This document shows, piece after piece, positions 8,664-16,529 of a DNA stretch of 29,983 nucleotides. Origin of the DNA: Fidelibacterota bacterium (GTDB taxonomy: Bacteria > Fidelibacterota > Marinisomatia > SCGC-AAA003-L08 > D37C17); contig DTTG01000123.1 in assembly GCA_012964845.1 (NCBI GenBank), forward strand, positions 1-29,983, in the 5' to 3' direction. Position numbers and translations under genes: made by a program. Every line of letters begins with the position of its first letter. Position 1 is the first letter of the stretch. Under the pieces are notes generated by a model. It was not told where the DNA came from and made no database searches. It saw only the letters and a program-made list of their open reading frames with translations.

Positions 8664-9570
8664 TGCTTTCCTATTTCCCGGTCAAGGCTCCCAATATGTT
8701 GGAATGGGTGAAGATTTCTACAACAACTCTAATTATGCTCAGGATATTTATAAAACAGCATCTGACATATTAGGGTTCAATTTACAAGAATTTTCATTTA
8801 ATGGGCCTGAAGAAACTTTAAAAGAAACCCAATACACCCAACCCGCAATTTTTGTTCACTCAATTATCGTAGATAAATTTCTTAAAGAAAAAGATATTAG
8901 AGCAAATGCTGTTGCAGGACATAGTTTGGGAGAATTTTCTGCATTGGTTTCTGCAGATGTACTTTCCTTTGAAAGTGCGTTGGAAATTGTAAAAGTCCGT
9001 TCATCCGAAATGGCCCAAGCAGGCAAAAATGCCCCTGGAACAATGGCTGCCATTTTAGGTGCTGATGATGATCAATTAAAAATTATTTGCAAACAGGATG
9101 GAGTTGTTGTTCCTGCCAATATTAATGCACCAGGGCAAGTGGTAATTTCCGGCGAAATAAAAGCAATTAAAAACGCCATTATCACTGCAAAAGAAATTGG
9201 AATTAGAAGAGCATTGGCTTTAAATGTGTCAGGAGCATTTCACTCTCCATTAATGACGCCTGCTCGCCAGCCGTTATTAGATGTTATAGATTCAATTGAG
9301 TTTAATAATGCAAAAATTCCCGTTTATCAAAATGTATCCGCTTCTCCCGTTACAAATGCTACTGCTATTCGTGATAATATTTTGAACCAATTGGAAAACC
9401 CAGTATTATGGTGTGACACAATTTTGAACCTGAAACAAATGGGGATAACAGATTTTTATGAGGTGGGTCCTGGAAAAGTACTTAAAGGATTAAACCGACA
9501 AATTTTCCCTGAATCAACCACTATTACCTGTGATAAATTGGAGCATTTGGATGCCTGTGAAGTGCTGTAA
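8656..9570 (+). CDS. fabD: Malonyl-CoA:ACP transacylase
   Basis: Loads malonyl groups on ACP for chain elongation. The 304-aa sequence has FPGQGSQYVGMG at 7-18, nucleophile Ser90 in GHSLGEFSAL, the malonyl-carboxylate Arg115, His196 in GAFHSPLM, and the GPGKVLKGL block near the end. Length matches the family. The ATG overlaps the last 8 bp of fabH and the gene's end overlaps fabG by 20 bp, so the fab frames are chained. Confidence 0.97.
   Translation: MHNAFLFPGQGSQYVGMGEDFYNNSNYAQDIYKTASDILGFNLQEFSFNGPEETLKETQYTQPAIFVHSIIVDKFLKEKDIRANAVAGHSLGEFSALVSADVLSFESALEIVKVRSSEMAQAGKNAPGTMAAILGADDDQLKIICKQDGVVVPANINAPGQVVISGEIKAIKNAIITAKEIGIRRALALNVSGAFHSPLMTPARQPLLDVIDSIEFNNAKIPVYQNVSASPVTNATAIRDNILNQLENPVLWCDTILNLKQMGITDFYEVGPGKVLKGLNRQIFPESTTITCDKLEHLDACEVL
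9540..9543 (+). promoter_or_regulatory. Ribosome binding site deciding the fabG start
   Basis: GGAG at 9540-9543, inside the 3' end of fabD, lies 7 nt before ATG 9551. A possible GTG start at 9530 lies upstream of it and would add seven residues (MINWSIW) foreign to the family, so this site favours ATG 9551. Confidence 0.7.
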
Positions 9571-10309
9571 TTTAACTGACAAGGTAGCCATTGTAACTGG
9601 TGCATCCAGAGGTATTGGAGAAGCAATTGCAAAACAATTATCAAGTTGTGGGGCTAAAATAATTTTAATTGCAAGAAATTCTGATCAATTAGTCGCAGTA
9701 AAAGAGACAATAATTTCAAATGGTGGAATTGCTGAATCTATGGCGGGTGATGTATCTAATTTAAATTCAATTTCAGAAATAGTTACCAACACAATTGATA
9801 AATGGGGTCAGATAGATATTTTGGTAAATAACGCTGGAATTGCCCGTGATAATATCATTATGAGAATGAAAGAAGATGACTGGGATAGTGTGATGAATAT
9901 AAATCTGAAGGGGTGTTTTAATGGGATAAAATCGGTTGCACGCCCTATGATAAAAAATAAAGCTGGTAGAATAATTAATATTACTTCAGTAATAGGTCAA
10001 ATCGGTAATGCAGGGCAAAGTAATTATGCAGCGTCAAAAGCTGGTATAATGGGATTGACGAAATCAATGGCAAAAGAGTTGGGATCTCGGAATATTACTG
10101 TGAATGCTGTTGCCCCTGGATACATCACAACTGATATGACCAATGAACTGAATGATGAAGTAAAAGAGCAATTGAAATCCTCCATTCCCCTTGGAAGGCT
10201 TGGTACTCCGGACGATGTAGCAAACTTGGTTTGCTTTCTTGCATCAGATGAAGCCGGATATATTACAGGTCAAACCTTTAATGTGGATGGTGGAATGGTA
10301 ATGATATAA
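9551..10309 (+). CDS. fabG: 3-oxoacyl-ACP reductase (FabG)
   Basis: NADPH-dependent reduction of 3-ketoacyl-ACP, the first reduction of the elongation cycle. From ATG 9551 the protein has 252 aa: cofactor motif TGASRGIG at 16-23, NNAG at 93-96, and the SDR catalytic set Asn118, Ser146, Tyr159 and Lys163 (YAASK), then the VNAVAPGYI segment and a C-terminal TGQTFNVDGGM. A run of extra N-terminal residues (MPVKCCNL) precedes the conserved TDKVAIVTG. Its first 20 bp overlap the fabD end. Placement between fabD and acpP makes FabG, rather than another SDR, a firm call. Confidence 0.96.
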   Translation: MPVKCCNLTDKVAIVTGASRGIGEAIAKQLSSCGAKIILIARNSDQLVAVKETIISNGGIAESMAGDVSNLNSISEIVTNTIDKWGQIDILVNNAGIARDNIIMRMKEDDWDSVMNINLKGCFNGIKSVARPMIKNKAGRIINITSVIGQIGNAGQSNYAASKAGIMGLTKSMAKELGSRNITVNAVAPGYITTDMTNELNDEVKEQLKSSIPLGRLGTPDDVANLVCFLASDEAGYITGQTFNVDGGMVMI

Positions 10310-10329
10310 TAAAATGGAGATAGTGTAGT

Positions 10330-10566
10330 ATGTCTGAACAATACGATAAAGTAAAAGAAATAATCATCGATAAACTAGGTGTAGATGATGGAAAGATCAC
10401 AATGGAAGCAAAATTTATTGATGATCTAGGTGCAGATTCACTTGATACAGTTGAACTCATCATGCAATTTGAAGAAGAGTTTGGTATTGAAATTCCTGAT
10501 GAGGATGCAGAGGGATTACTTTCTGTTGGTCAAGCAGTTGATTATATTTCGACCAAGCTGAACTAA
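10330..10566 (+). CDS. acpP: Acyl carrier protein
   Basis: Acidic 78-aa carrier of growing acyl chains, attached through 4'-phosphopantetheine. The [12 protein letters not shown] motif places the prosthetic group on Ser37, and the four-helix pattern ([13 protein letters not shown] ... [20 protein letters not shown]) is standard. GGAGA lies about 9 nt upstream of the ATG. Unlike the preceding overlapping genes it has its own 20-bp spacer and ribosome site, consistent with the need for high ACP expression. Confidence 0.98.
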   Translation: MSEQYDKVKEIIIDKLGVDDGKITMEAKFIDDLGADSLDTVELIMQFEEEFGIEIPDEDAEGLLSVGQAVDYISTKLN

Positions 10567-10574
10567 AAATAAAT

Positions 10575-11807
10575 ATGTCAAGACGAGTGGTGGTAACGGG
10601 AACAGGAATTCTGTCCCCGATTGGTAATTCTACCCAAGAATTCTTAAATGGATTAAAAAGTGGAGCCAACGGGATTGGCTCCATATCCTTATTTGATTCA
10701 AGCGATTTTAATGTTCATATTGCAGGTGAACTCAAAATTAATATGGAAGATCATTTTGAAAAGCGTGATCTAAACCGGATGGATAGATTTACTGCTATGG
10801 CATTGATTGCAAGTGCTGAGGCAGTCAATCAGGCTAAAATTGATGACGATAGACTGGATAAAAATCAAATTGGGGTGATAATTGGTTCTGGAATTGGTGG
10901 GTTAAATACATTTGAAGAACAACATAATAGACTTCTCATTAGTCCTAGAAAAGTAAGTCCATTTTTTATTCCATCAATGATTTCCGATATTGCTTCAGGA
11001 CAAGTATCTATTAAGTATGGCTTCAAGGGTCCCAATTATTGTGTTGTTTCTGCCTGTGCCACAGCAAGTCATGCAATTGGTGATTCTCTGAGAATGATTA
11101 AATACGGGGATGCAGATGTGATCATTACCGGAGGTACAGATGCTTCTATCACACCCATGGCTGTTGCTGGTTTTGCTAATATGAAAGCGCTCACAAAAAA
11201 TGAAGACATCGATACTGCAAACCGTCCTTTTGATGCTGAAAGAAGTGGGTTTGTAATGGGTGAAGGTGCGGGAATAATCGTACTTGAAGAATTGGAACAT
11301 GCACGAAAACGAGGTGCAGAAATCCTGGGAGAAATAGTTGGATATGGTGCTACAGCCGATGCCCATCACCTCACCATGCCTGCTCCCGATGGGGATGGTG
11401 CGGTAAGAGCAATGAAACGAGCAATGGAAGATGCATCATGCCAACCGGAAGATATTGATTATATTAACGCACACGGTACATCTACTCCATTTAATGATAA
11501 AACTGAAACAAAAGCAATAAAAACAGCATTTGGAGACCATGCAAAAACACTTTCCGTCAGCTCAACCAAATCTATGACAGGTCATTTGCTTGGAGCTGCA
11601 GGTGGAGTTGAAGCGGTAGCATCACTTTTGAGTATTCAAAATAATTTTCTTCCCCCTACAATTCATTATAAAACACCGGATCCGGAGTGCGATTTGAATT
11701 ATGTACCCAATACTGCTGTTGAAAAAGACATCCATTATGCAATGTCAAATACATTTGGTTTTGGTGGACATAATGCGGTATTGGTTTTTAAATCATTTGA
11801 AAATTGA
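10575..11807 (+). CDS. fabF: 3-oxoacyl-ACP synthase II (FabF)
   Basis: Main chain-elongating condensing enzyme (KAS II). The 410-aa protein begins RRVVVTGTGILSPIG and contains the Cys-His-His triad: Cys161 in SACATASHAIG, His300 in NAHGTSTPFND and His337 in SMTGHLLGAAGG, plus the structural lysine in TKSMTG and a C-terminal NTFGFGGHNAVLVF. Length is typical (~410). It starts 8 bp after acpP and its stop overlaps the rnc TTG start by 4 bp. No FabB, FabZ or FabI is in the window, so the dehydration and enoyl-reduction steps are encoded elsewhere. Confidence 0.97.
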   Translation: MSRRVVVTGTGILSPIGNSTQEFLNGLKSGANGIGSISLFDSSDFNVHIAGELKINMEDHFEKRDLNRMDRFTAMALIASAEAVNQAKIDDDRLDKNQIGVIIGSGIGGLNTFEEQHNRLLISPRKVSPFFIPSMISDIASGQVSIKYGFKGPNYCVVSACATASHAIGDSLRMIKYGDADVIITGGTDASITPMAVAGFANMKALTKNEDIDTANRPFDAERSGFVMGEGAGIIVLEELEHARKRGAEILGEIVGYGATADAHHLTMPAPDGDGAVRAMKRAMEDASCQPEDIDYINAHGTSTPFNDKTETKAIKTAFGDHAKTLSVSSTKSMTGHLLGAAGGVEAVASLLSIQNNFLPPTIHYKTPDPECDLNYVPNTAVEKDIHYAMSNTFGFGGHNAVLVFKSFEN

Positions 11808-12517
11808 GTCTCTTTCGAACAATAAAGGCTCTATTCTCCAAAAAATCTCCAGAGATTAAACAATTCGAAAAACTGCTCCAATATACATTTGGCGATACCT
11901 ATTATCTTGAAAAAGCTCTCACCCATCGTTCTGTTCAGAACCACTCCGAGGGAAATTATGAAAGATTAGAATTTCTTGGTGATGCAATAATTGATCAAAC
12001 CGTGTCCATTTGGTTATTCAAAAAATATCCTCAATCTGATGAAGGAACACTGACAAAGAAAAGATCATCTTTAGTAAACCGGGATTTTCTATCTATGCTA
12101 GGTAAAAAACTGCAAGTTATGGATGTAATTCGGATTGAACAGAGCGTGAACATCAATGACCCAAAAGTGATTACCAATATTGCTTCAGACGTTTATGAAG
12201 CAATTGTAGGAGCAATCTATCTTGATGGTGGTTTTAAAGAAGTTTCTAATTTTATAAAAAGGACCCTCTGTTTATCCGAACATTTGGCTGACGAGGATGT
12301 AAATTACAAAGGACAATTAATCGAATATTGCCACACAAACAACCTTTCTGCCCCTCAATTTATCATCGTTGACTCACGTGGTCCAGAGCATGAAAAAACA
12401 TTTATAATTAAAGTGGTGATTTCTCCTGATAATTCTTGGAGAGGTATTGGTTCAACAAAAAAATCTGCCGAGCAAGATGGTGCTCAACGAGCAATTAGTT
12501 TTTTTTTAGAGCATTGA
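11804..12517 (+). CDS. rnc: Ribonuclease III
   Basis: Cleaves double-stranded RNA in rRNA and mRNA processing. The 237-aa protein has the signature ERLEFLGDA at 53-61 (metal ligands Glu53, Glu56 and Asp60), a second acidic pair Asp129/Glu132 in SDVYEAIVGAIYLD, and a dsRNA-binding domain at ~167-236 (YKGQLIEYCH ... KKSAEQDGAQRA). The start is TTG 11804, overlapping the fabF stop as TTGA; the next in-frame ATG (about codon 98) would delete the catalytic signature, so TTG is required. The last codons include a run of nine T and the 3' end overlaps the convergent gene by 12 bp. The fab-rnc linkage is widespread. Confidence 0.95.
   Translation: MSLFRTIKALFSKKSPEIKQFEKLLQYTFGDTYYLEKALTHRSVQNHSEGNYERLEFLGDAIIDQTVSIWLFKKYPQSDEGTLTKKRSSLVNRDFLSMLGKKLQVMDVIRIEQSVNINDPKVITNIASDVYEAIVGAIYLDGGFKEVSNFIKRTLCLSEHLADEDVNYKGQLIEYCHTNNLSAPQFIIVDSRGPEHEKTFIIKVVISPDNSWRGIGSTKKSAEQDGAQRAISFFLEH
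12499..12507. repeat. T9 homopolymer at the rnc 3' end
   Basis: Nine consecutive T (plus strand) lie in the last codons of rnc and touch the final two bases of the convergent gene (12506-12507). Such runs can slip; a one-base change would alter the last residues of RNase III. Confidence 0.6.
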
Positions 12518-13090
12518 TTTCTTTTCTAACTGCTTAATCCGATCTCTTAATCTTGCAGCCACTTCATATTCTTCTTCAGAAATAGCTTTTTCCAACGCTT
12601 CGGCAAGGTTTTCTATGACTGAACCCGCCGATTCTTCTTTTGATAAATCATCCGAAGATACAGTTTCAGCAACTTCACCGCCAGTTGAATAGTTATCTAT
12701 TCCGGCTCTTTCCATAACTTCATCTGAAACATAAATTGGTGTCATAGTCCGCAAGGCAATAGCTATGGCATCACTTGGACGAGAATCAATGATAATATCT
12801 CCGACTTGTGAATTTGAAACCTCAATTTCTGCAAAAAATGTCCCATTTTTCATGCGTGCAATCGTAACTTGTCTAATATCACTTTCGAGAGAATCTAAGA
12901 CATTAATCAAAAGATCATGTGTCATTGGCCTAGGCATATCTACACCTTCAAGATAGAGGGCAATTGCCTGAGCTTCATTGCTTCCCACAATTATAGGAAG
13001 ACTTCGATTACTATCCTTTTCCTGTAACAATACTGCATACCCTTTGGAAGGTGGATAATAAGAAATGCGTTTAACTTCTACTAAATTCAT
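12506..13090 (-). CDS. Bifunctional nuclease family (DUF151) protein with C-terminal UVR domain
   Basis: The 194-aa product has the DUF151/BFN domain at ~1-132: LPIIVGSNEAQAIALYLEG, RPMTHDLL at 54-61, and DSRPSDAIAIALR at 102-114 followed by PIYVSDEV. After an acidic Ser/Glu linker (~137-160), residues ~161-193 (EALEKAISEEEYEVAARLRD) match the UVR motif, the coiled hairpin used by UvrB and UvrC to contact each other. The BFN-plus-UVR layout is common in Bacteroidetes and related phyla. DNase/RNase activity is reported for a plant member; the bacterial role is unclear, though the UVR part hints at DNA repair or protein interaction. It is the last gene of the minus-strand run, 43 bp after the isomerase gene. 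Confidence 0.88.
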   Translation of the reverse strand: MNLVEVKRISYYPPSKGYAVLLQEKDSNRSLPIIVGSNEAQAIALYLEGVDMPRPMTHDLLINVLDSLESDIRQVTIARMKNGTFFAEIEVSNSQVGDIIIDSRPSDAIAIALRTMTPIYVSDEVMERAGIDNYSTGGEVAETVSSDDLSKEESAGSVIENLAEALEKAISEEEYEVAARLRDRIKQLEKKSML

Positions 13091-13133
13091 AGTGATAATT
13101 TACATATTTCTCGTCAGAACATACAATAAGAGA

Positions 13134-14189
13134 TTATCGTTCCTCCGATATTTTTATTTTTAATTCCTGGATTCGCTTTACTGGTGTTGGGTCAACATTG
13201 TTTAATAGTGCTGCGTAATAACTAATCCAGTCTGTATAATGGATAAGTTTTAACAACCGTTCAACTCTGTTTGCTCCTAGCTGGCTGATTTCTATTTGAC
13301 TTCCTGCATTTGATTCCAGCAGGGTGGCAGAAATACGCATCCGTGCCTGTATACCTGGGTGATCATCTTCATCCTTTAGCCAAATAATGGAAAACCTGTT
13401 CATAATATCCGGATTAACTGTCCAGCCTTCAATTTCATTATGATTCTGTTCAGGGAAATGATGATGAAATGAAAGCATTTTTGCATTTTCAGCCAATTGC
13501 CCTCTAAACCGAACTGCAGCAACCCAGGTTAAATCTTCACTCCCATAAATAATGGGGCAGGTAGTGTGAATATTTTCGGCAATTGTGAGTGCTTTATTTT
13601 CAGCTTTGTTCATTTCTATTGATAACGACTTCAATGATTCAATGGATTTTTCTACGATTTCGATAATGTAATTTTGTACAAAACCCAATCGACTTAGAAG
13701 AATTAGAATCAGGGAAAAAGAAAAACCCAGCGCTGCTCTCGGTTGATATCCGCCAGGAATAGTTATCTTATCTAAGTCATACTCACCTGCATAATCAGTA
13801 ATTGTACCACCAGTTGAAAGAACAATAATGGGGCAGTCCCGTTCTCTGCATTGTGCAAATGCACTCAAGGTTTCTTCAGTTCCCCCCGAGTAAGAAGATG
13901 CCAGAATTAGCGTTTTTGAACCAACCCATTCAGGGATGTTGTAGGATCGGTTTACAAAAATGGGTACTGTGCATGCGTTTTGTGCCAATACTCTAGCAAC
14001 ATCTCCACCAATAGCAGAACCACCCATACCTAATACCATTATATTTTGGATATCTCTATATTTTTTATGAGGTACCCAGCTACTCATAATAGAAAATGAT
14101 TTTTTAATTTGGTTGGGAAACCCAGTGATTGCCCCCCTCATATCTGATTGATCAAGTTTGGTATTTAAGTCTAAAATAGTTTCACTCAT
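13134..14189 (-). CDS. Bifunctional phosphoglucose/phosphomannose isomerase
   Basis: Interconverts glucose-6-P, fructose-6-P and mannose-6-P. The 351-aa protein is not a classical Pgi (~550 aa); it matches the shorter bifunctional SIS-domain family known from Crenarchaeota and some bacteria. Visible: VLGMGGSAIGGD at 52-63, SSYSGGTEET at 98-107, QPRAALG at 149-155, NHNEIEGW at 249-256 with the likely catalytic Glu253, and His277 in the DDHPG loop. GAGG at 14196-14199 on the opposite strand lies 6 nt from the ATG and within the preceding gene; the junction is TAATG, so stop and start share a base. It is probably translated by coupling with the prenyl synthase. Confidence 0.92.
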   Translation of the reverse strand: MSETILDLNTKLDQSDMRGAITGFPNQIKKSFSIMSSWVPHKKYRDIQNIMVLGMGGSAIGGDVARVLAQNACTVPIFVNRSYNIPEWVGSKTLILASSYSGGTEETLSAFAQCRERDCPIIVLSTGGTITDYAGEYDLDKITIPGGYQPRAALGFSFSLILILLSRLGFVQNYIIEIVEKSIESLKSLSIEMNKAENKALTIAENIHTTCPIIYGSEDLTWVAAVRFRGQLAENAKMLSFHHHFPEQNHNEIEGWTVNPDIMNRFSIIWLKDEDDHPGIQARMRISATLLESNAGSQIEISQLGANRVERLLKLIHYTDWISYYAALLNNVDPTPVKRIQELKIKISEER

Positions 14190-15145
14190 TAATTACCTCT
14201 TTTTTTAATTAATTTACTGAAATAAAGCAGTTTTTCTTTATCAATAGGTAAATCATTTAATTTTTCATCTGCCAATTTGAGAATTTCATCAATTTCTTTT
14301 TGGGCACTATTTTTAATGCCTTCATTTTCCAGGTAATCCCTGATTATTCCAATTCCCTTTTCAAAATCAACGCGAGCTATTTCCAAAGCTTTAATAATAA
14401 CACCACTATTTTTCTCTAGGGCCTTAATCATTAGAAAGGTCTTCTTTCCTAATACTATATCACTTTCTAAAGATTTACCCATATTAGAACTGTTTGAAAA
14501 TATTTCTAAATAATCATCTTGAATTTGAAATGCTCGCCCCACCAACCTCCCATAATCTCTCACTTTCTCGCAAATATGAGATTCAACTCCCGTTGAGATA
14601 GCACCTAATTCTGCTGCCAAACCAATCAAATGACCAGTCTTTAAATCAATCATTTGAATATACTCATCAAGCGATACTGAAGATTGTGTTTCAAATTCTT
14701 TGTCCAATGCCTGCCCTTCACAGACAGCTAATAATCCATCAATAAATATTTTCATTTGAAGATGAGAAACCGCTGGAGTTTGATTTAATAATCCAAGAGC
14801 TAGAGAGAGCATGGCATCACCAGTAAGAATGGCAACACCATCATCCCATTTATGATGGACGGTATGCTGGCCATGGCGAATACTGTCTTGATCCATAATA
14901 TCATCATGAACAAGCGTGAAATTATGCAATACTTCAACAGCTAATGCTGCAGAAAATACATCCTTTTTTATACCACCACAGGCCTCTGCTGAGAATATTG
15001 TTAATAAGGGTCGGAGTCGTTTCCCGCCACCTTGAAGTACATAAGCTACAGGCTTTGTTAGTGAATCTGGACCATACGGGTAAATGTTCGATAGTCCTTT
15101 ATTAATTTCATCTCTATAAGCTGGAATTATATCAGCAATGCTCAA
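14189..15145 (-). CDS. Polyprenyl diphosphate synthase (FPP/GGPP type)
   Basis: Head-to-tail trans-prenyltransferase adding isopentenyl units to an allylic primer. The 318-aa protein has GGGKRLRP at 39-46, the first Asp-rich motif DDIMD at 81-85, the substrate-site KTGHLIGLA at 169-177, and a second motif DDYLE at 210-214 in which Glu replaces the final Asp. Phe76, five residues before the first motif, favours a short product (C15-C20) by the usual chain-length rule. The start is TTG 15145: GGAG lies 9 nt upstream and the frame gives the full N-terminus. It overlaps the phosphohexomutase by 14 bp and the isomerase by 1 bp. Exact product length is undetermined, so I give no symbol (ispA/crtE-like). 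Confidence 0.9.
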   Translation of the reverse strand: MSIADIIPAYRDEINKGLSNIYPYGPDSLTKPVAYVLQGGGKRLRPLLTIFSAEACGGIKKDVFSAALAVEVLHNFTLVHDDIMDQDSIRHGQHTVHHKWDDGVAILTGDAMLSLALGLLNQTPAVSHLQMKIFIDGLLAVCEGQALDKEFETQSSVSLDEYIQMIDLKTGHLIGLAAELGAISTGVESHICEKVRDYGRLVGRAFQIQDDYLEIFSNSSNMGKSLESDIVLGKKTFLMIKALEKNSGVIIKALEIARVDFEKGIGIIRDYLENEGIKNSAQKEIDEILKLADEKLNDLPIDKEKLLYFSKLIKKRGN

Positions 15146-16496
15146 GCGCTATTTCTCCAAATTCCGCTAGTTTATCCAATATTTCGTTTTGTATTTCTTC
15201 CATTCGCTTCAAAGTTTTTGCTTCAAACCGACAGACAATTACCGGCTGTGTATTGGAAGCCCTCACCAGTCCCCAGCCATCATCAAACTTAATGCGCACC
15301 CCATCCACAGTGCTGCAGTTATAATTAGCAGTGAAATATTCATCTGCCTTTTTGGAAATTTTAAATTTTTCTTCATCATCACTGCATTCTAAGCGCATTT
15401 CCGGGGTGGAATGGTACACAGGAATTTCTGAGGTAAGTTCAGATAAGGTTCGATTCGTCCTGGATAATAGTTGCGCCAACCGTAGAGACACATAAATGGC
15501 ATCGTCAAAACCGAAGAAATCATCTGCAAAAAAGATATGTCCACTCATTTCACCAGCAAAGTTTACATCAAGTTCTTTCATTTTATCTTTAATGAGAGAA
15601 TGCCCTGTTTTCCACATGACTGGTTTCCCACCATATTTCAAAATCATGTCTTCCAACGCCTGTGAACATTTCACATCATAAACAATAGTATCACCCGGAT
15701 TTTTAATAACTTCTGGTAGAAAAAGTACCATCAATATATCAGATCGAATAATTCCCCCATTTTCATCTACTGCCACCACTCTGTCCGCATCACCATCATA
15801 AGCAACCCCAAAGTCGTAATTTCCCGATTTTATTTCAGCTACAAGATCAAGTAAATTATGATCTTCAGTGGGGTCAGGATGATGGTTTGGAAAGGTTCCA
15901 TCTACATCGCAAAATAGTTCTGTAGTTTCTATCCCCACTTCATTGAAAATCTGCGGAGCAGTCAAACATCCCGCTGCATTTCCACAATCAATTACAGCTT
16001 TCATTGGTTTGTCTAAATGAATTTTTTCCTTTAACATTAACTGATAGGGTTTCATAATGTCTACTTTTTCAATTTTTCCATCACCCGTTTCAAAATTCCT
16101 GGTTTTAATGAGTCCCAAAAGAGCCTGTATTTGGTCACCATAAAATGCACCCTGTTTATATGATAATTTAAAGCCATTAAATTCTGGGGGATTATGACTG
16201 CCGGTTATTTGCACAGCGCCATCCACATCAAAATGAAACATGCTGAAATAATTTGCCGGGGTGGGAACAATTCCCATATCCAAAACAGTAATTCCAGTTT
16301 CAAGCAGACCTTGAGAAAAATTCTCCATGAGTCTGGGAGTAGTCAAGCGAATATCTCCACTAATTGAGACCCTGTCTCCCCCATATCTTTTTACATAGGT
16401 GCCAAATGCCCTGCCTAAATCTATTACGACATCGGGTGTAAAATCTGTTTCTACAATACCCCTGATATCATATTTTCTAAAAATGTATGGGTTCAT
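15132..16496 (-). CDS. Phosphomannomutase/phosphoglucomutase
   Basis: Alpha-D-phosphohexomutase moving phosphate between C6 and C1 of mannose or glucose. The 454-aa protein starts FRKYDIRGIV, typical of the AlgC-like PMM/PGM group. Catalytic phosphoserine Ser100 lies in TGSHNP, the metal loop DGDADR at 234-239, the sugar-selecting GEMSGH at 315-320, and the phosphate-binding RASNTQP near the C-terminus. AAGGAAA precedes the ATG. With the downstream PGI/PMI it would take fructose-6-P to mannose-1-P (for GDP-mannose) or glucose-6-P to glucose-1-P. It heads an overlapping three-gene set and lies 33 bp after anmK. Confidence 0.94.
   Translation of the reverse strand: MNPYIFRKYDIRGIVETDFTPDVVIDLGRAFGTYVKRYGGDRVSISGDIRLTTPRLMENFSQGLLETGITVLDMGIVPTPANYFSMFHFDVDGAVQITGSHNPPEFNGFKLSYKQGAFYGDQIQALLGLIKTRNFETGDGKIEKVDIMKPYQLMLKEKIHLDKPMKAVIDCGNAAGCLTAPQIFNEVGIETTELFCDVDGTFPNHHPDPTEDHNLLDLVAEIKSGNYDFGVAYDGDADRVVAVDENGGIIRSDILMVLFLPEVIKNPGDTIVYDVKCSQALEDMILKYGGKPVMWKTGHSLIKDKMKELDVNFAGEMSGHIFFADDFFGFDDAIYVSLRLAQLLSRTNRTLSELTSEIPVYHSTPEMRLECSDDEEKFKISKKADEYFTANYNCSTVDGVRIKFDDGWGLVRASNTQPVIVCRFEAKTLKRMEEIQNEILDKLAEFGEIALEHC
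15155..15158 (-). promoter_or_regulatory. Ribosome binding site for the TTG start of the prenyl synthase
   Basis: GGAG on the minus strand lies 9 nt upstream of TTG 15145, within the last codons of the phosphohexomutase gene. It supports the TTG start and coupling of the two frames. Confidence 0.55.
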
Positions 16497-16529
16497 TTAT
16501 TTTCCTTTTATTTAATATTTTAACTAACA

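Noticed and set aside
10995..11369. A 124-aa antisense frame within fabF
   Set aside because: Cys/His/Ser-rich translation without family motifs, fully covered by the fabF catalytic region; a shadow frame.
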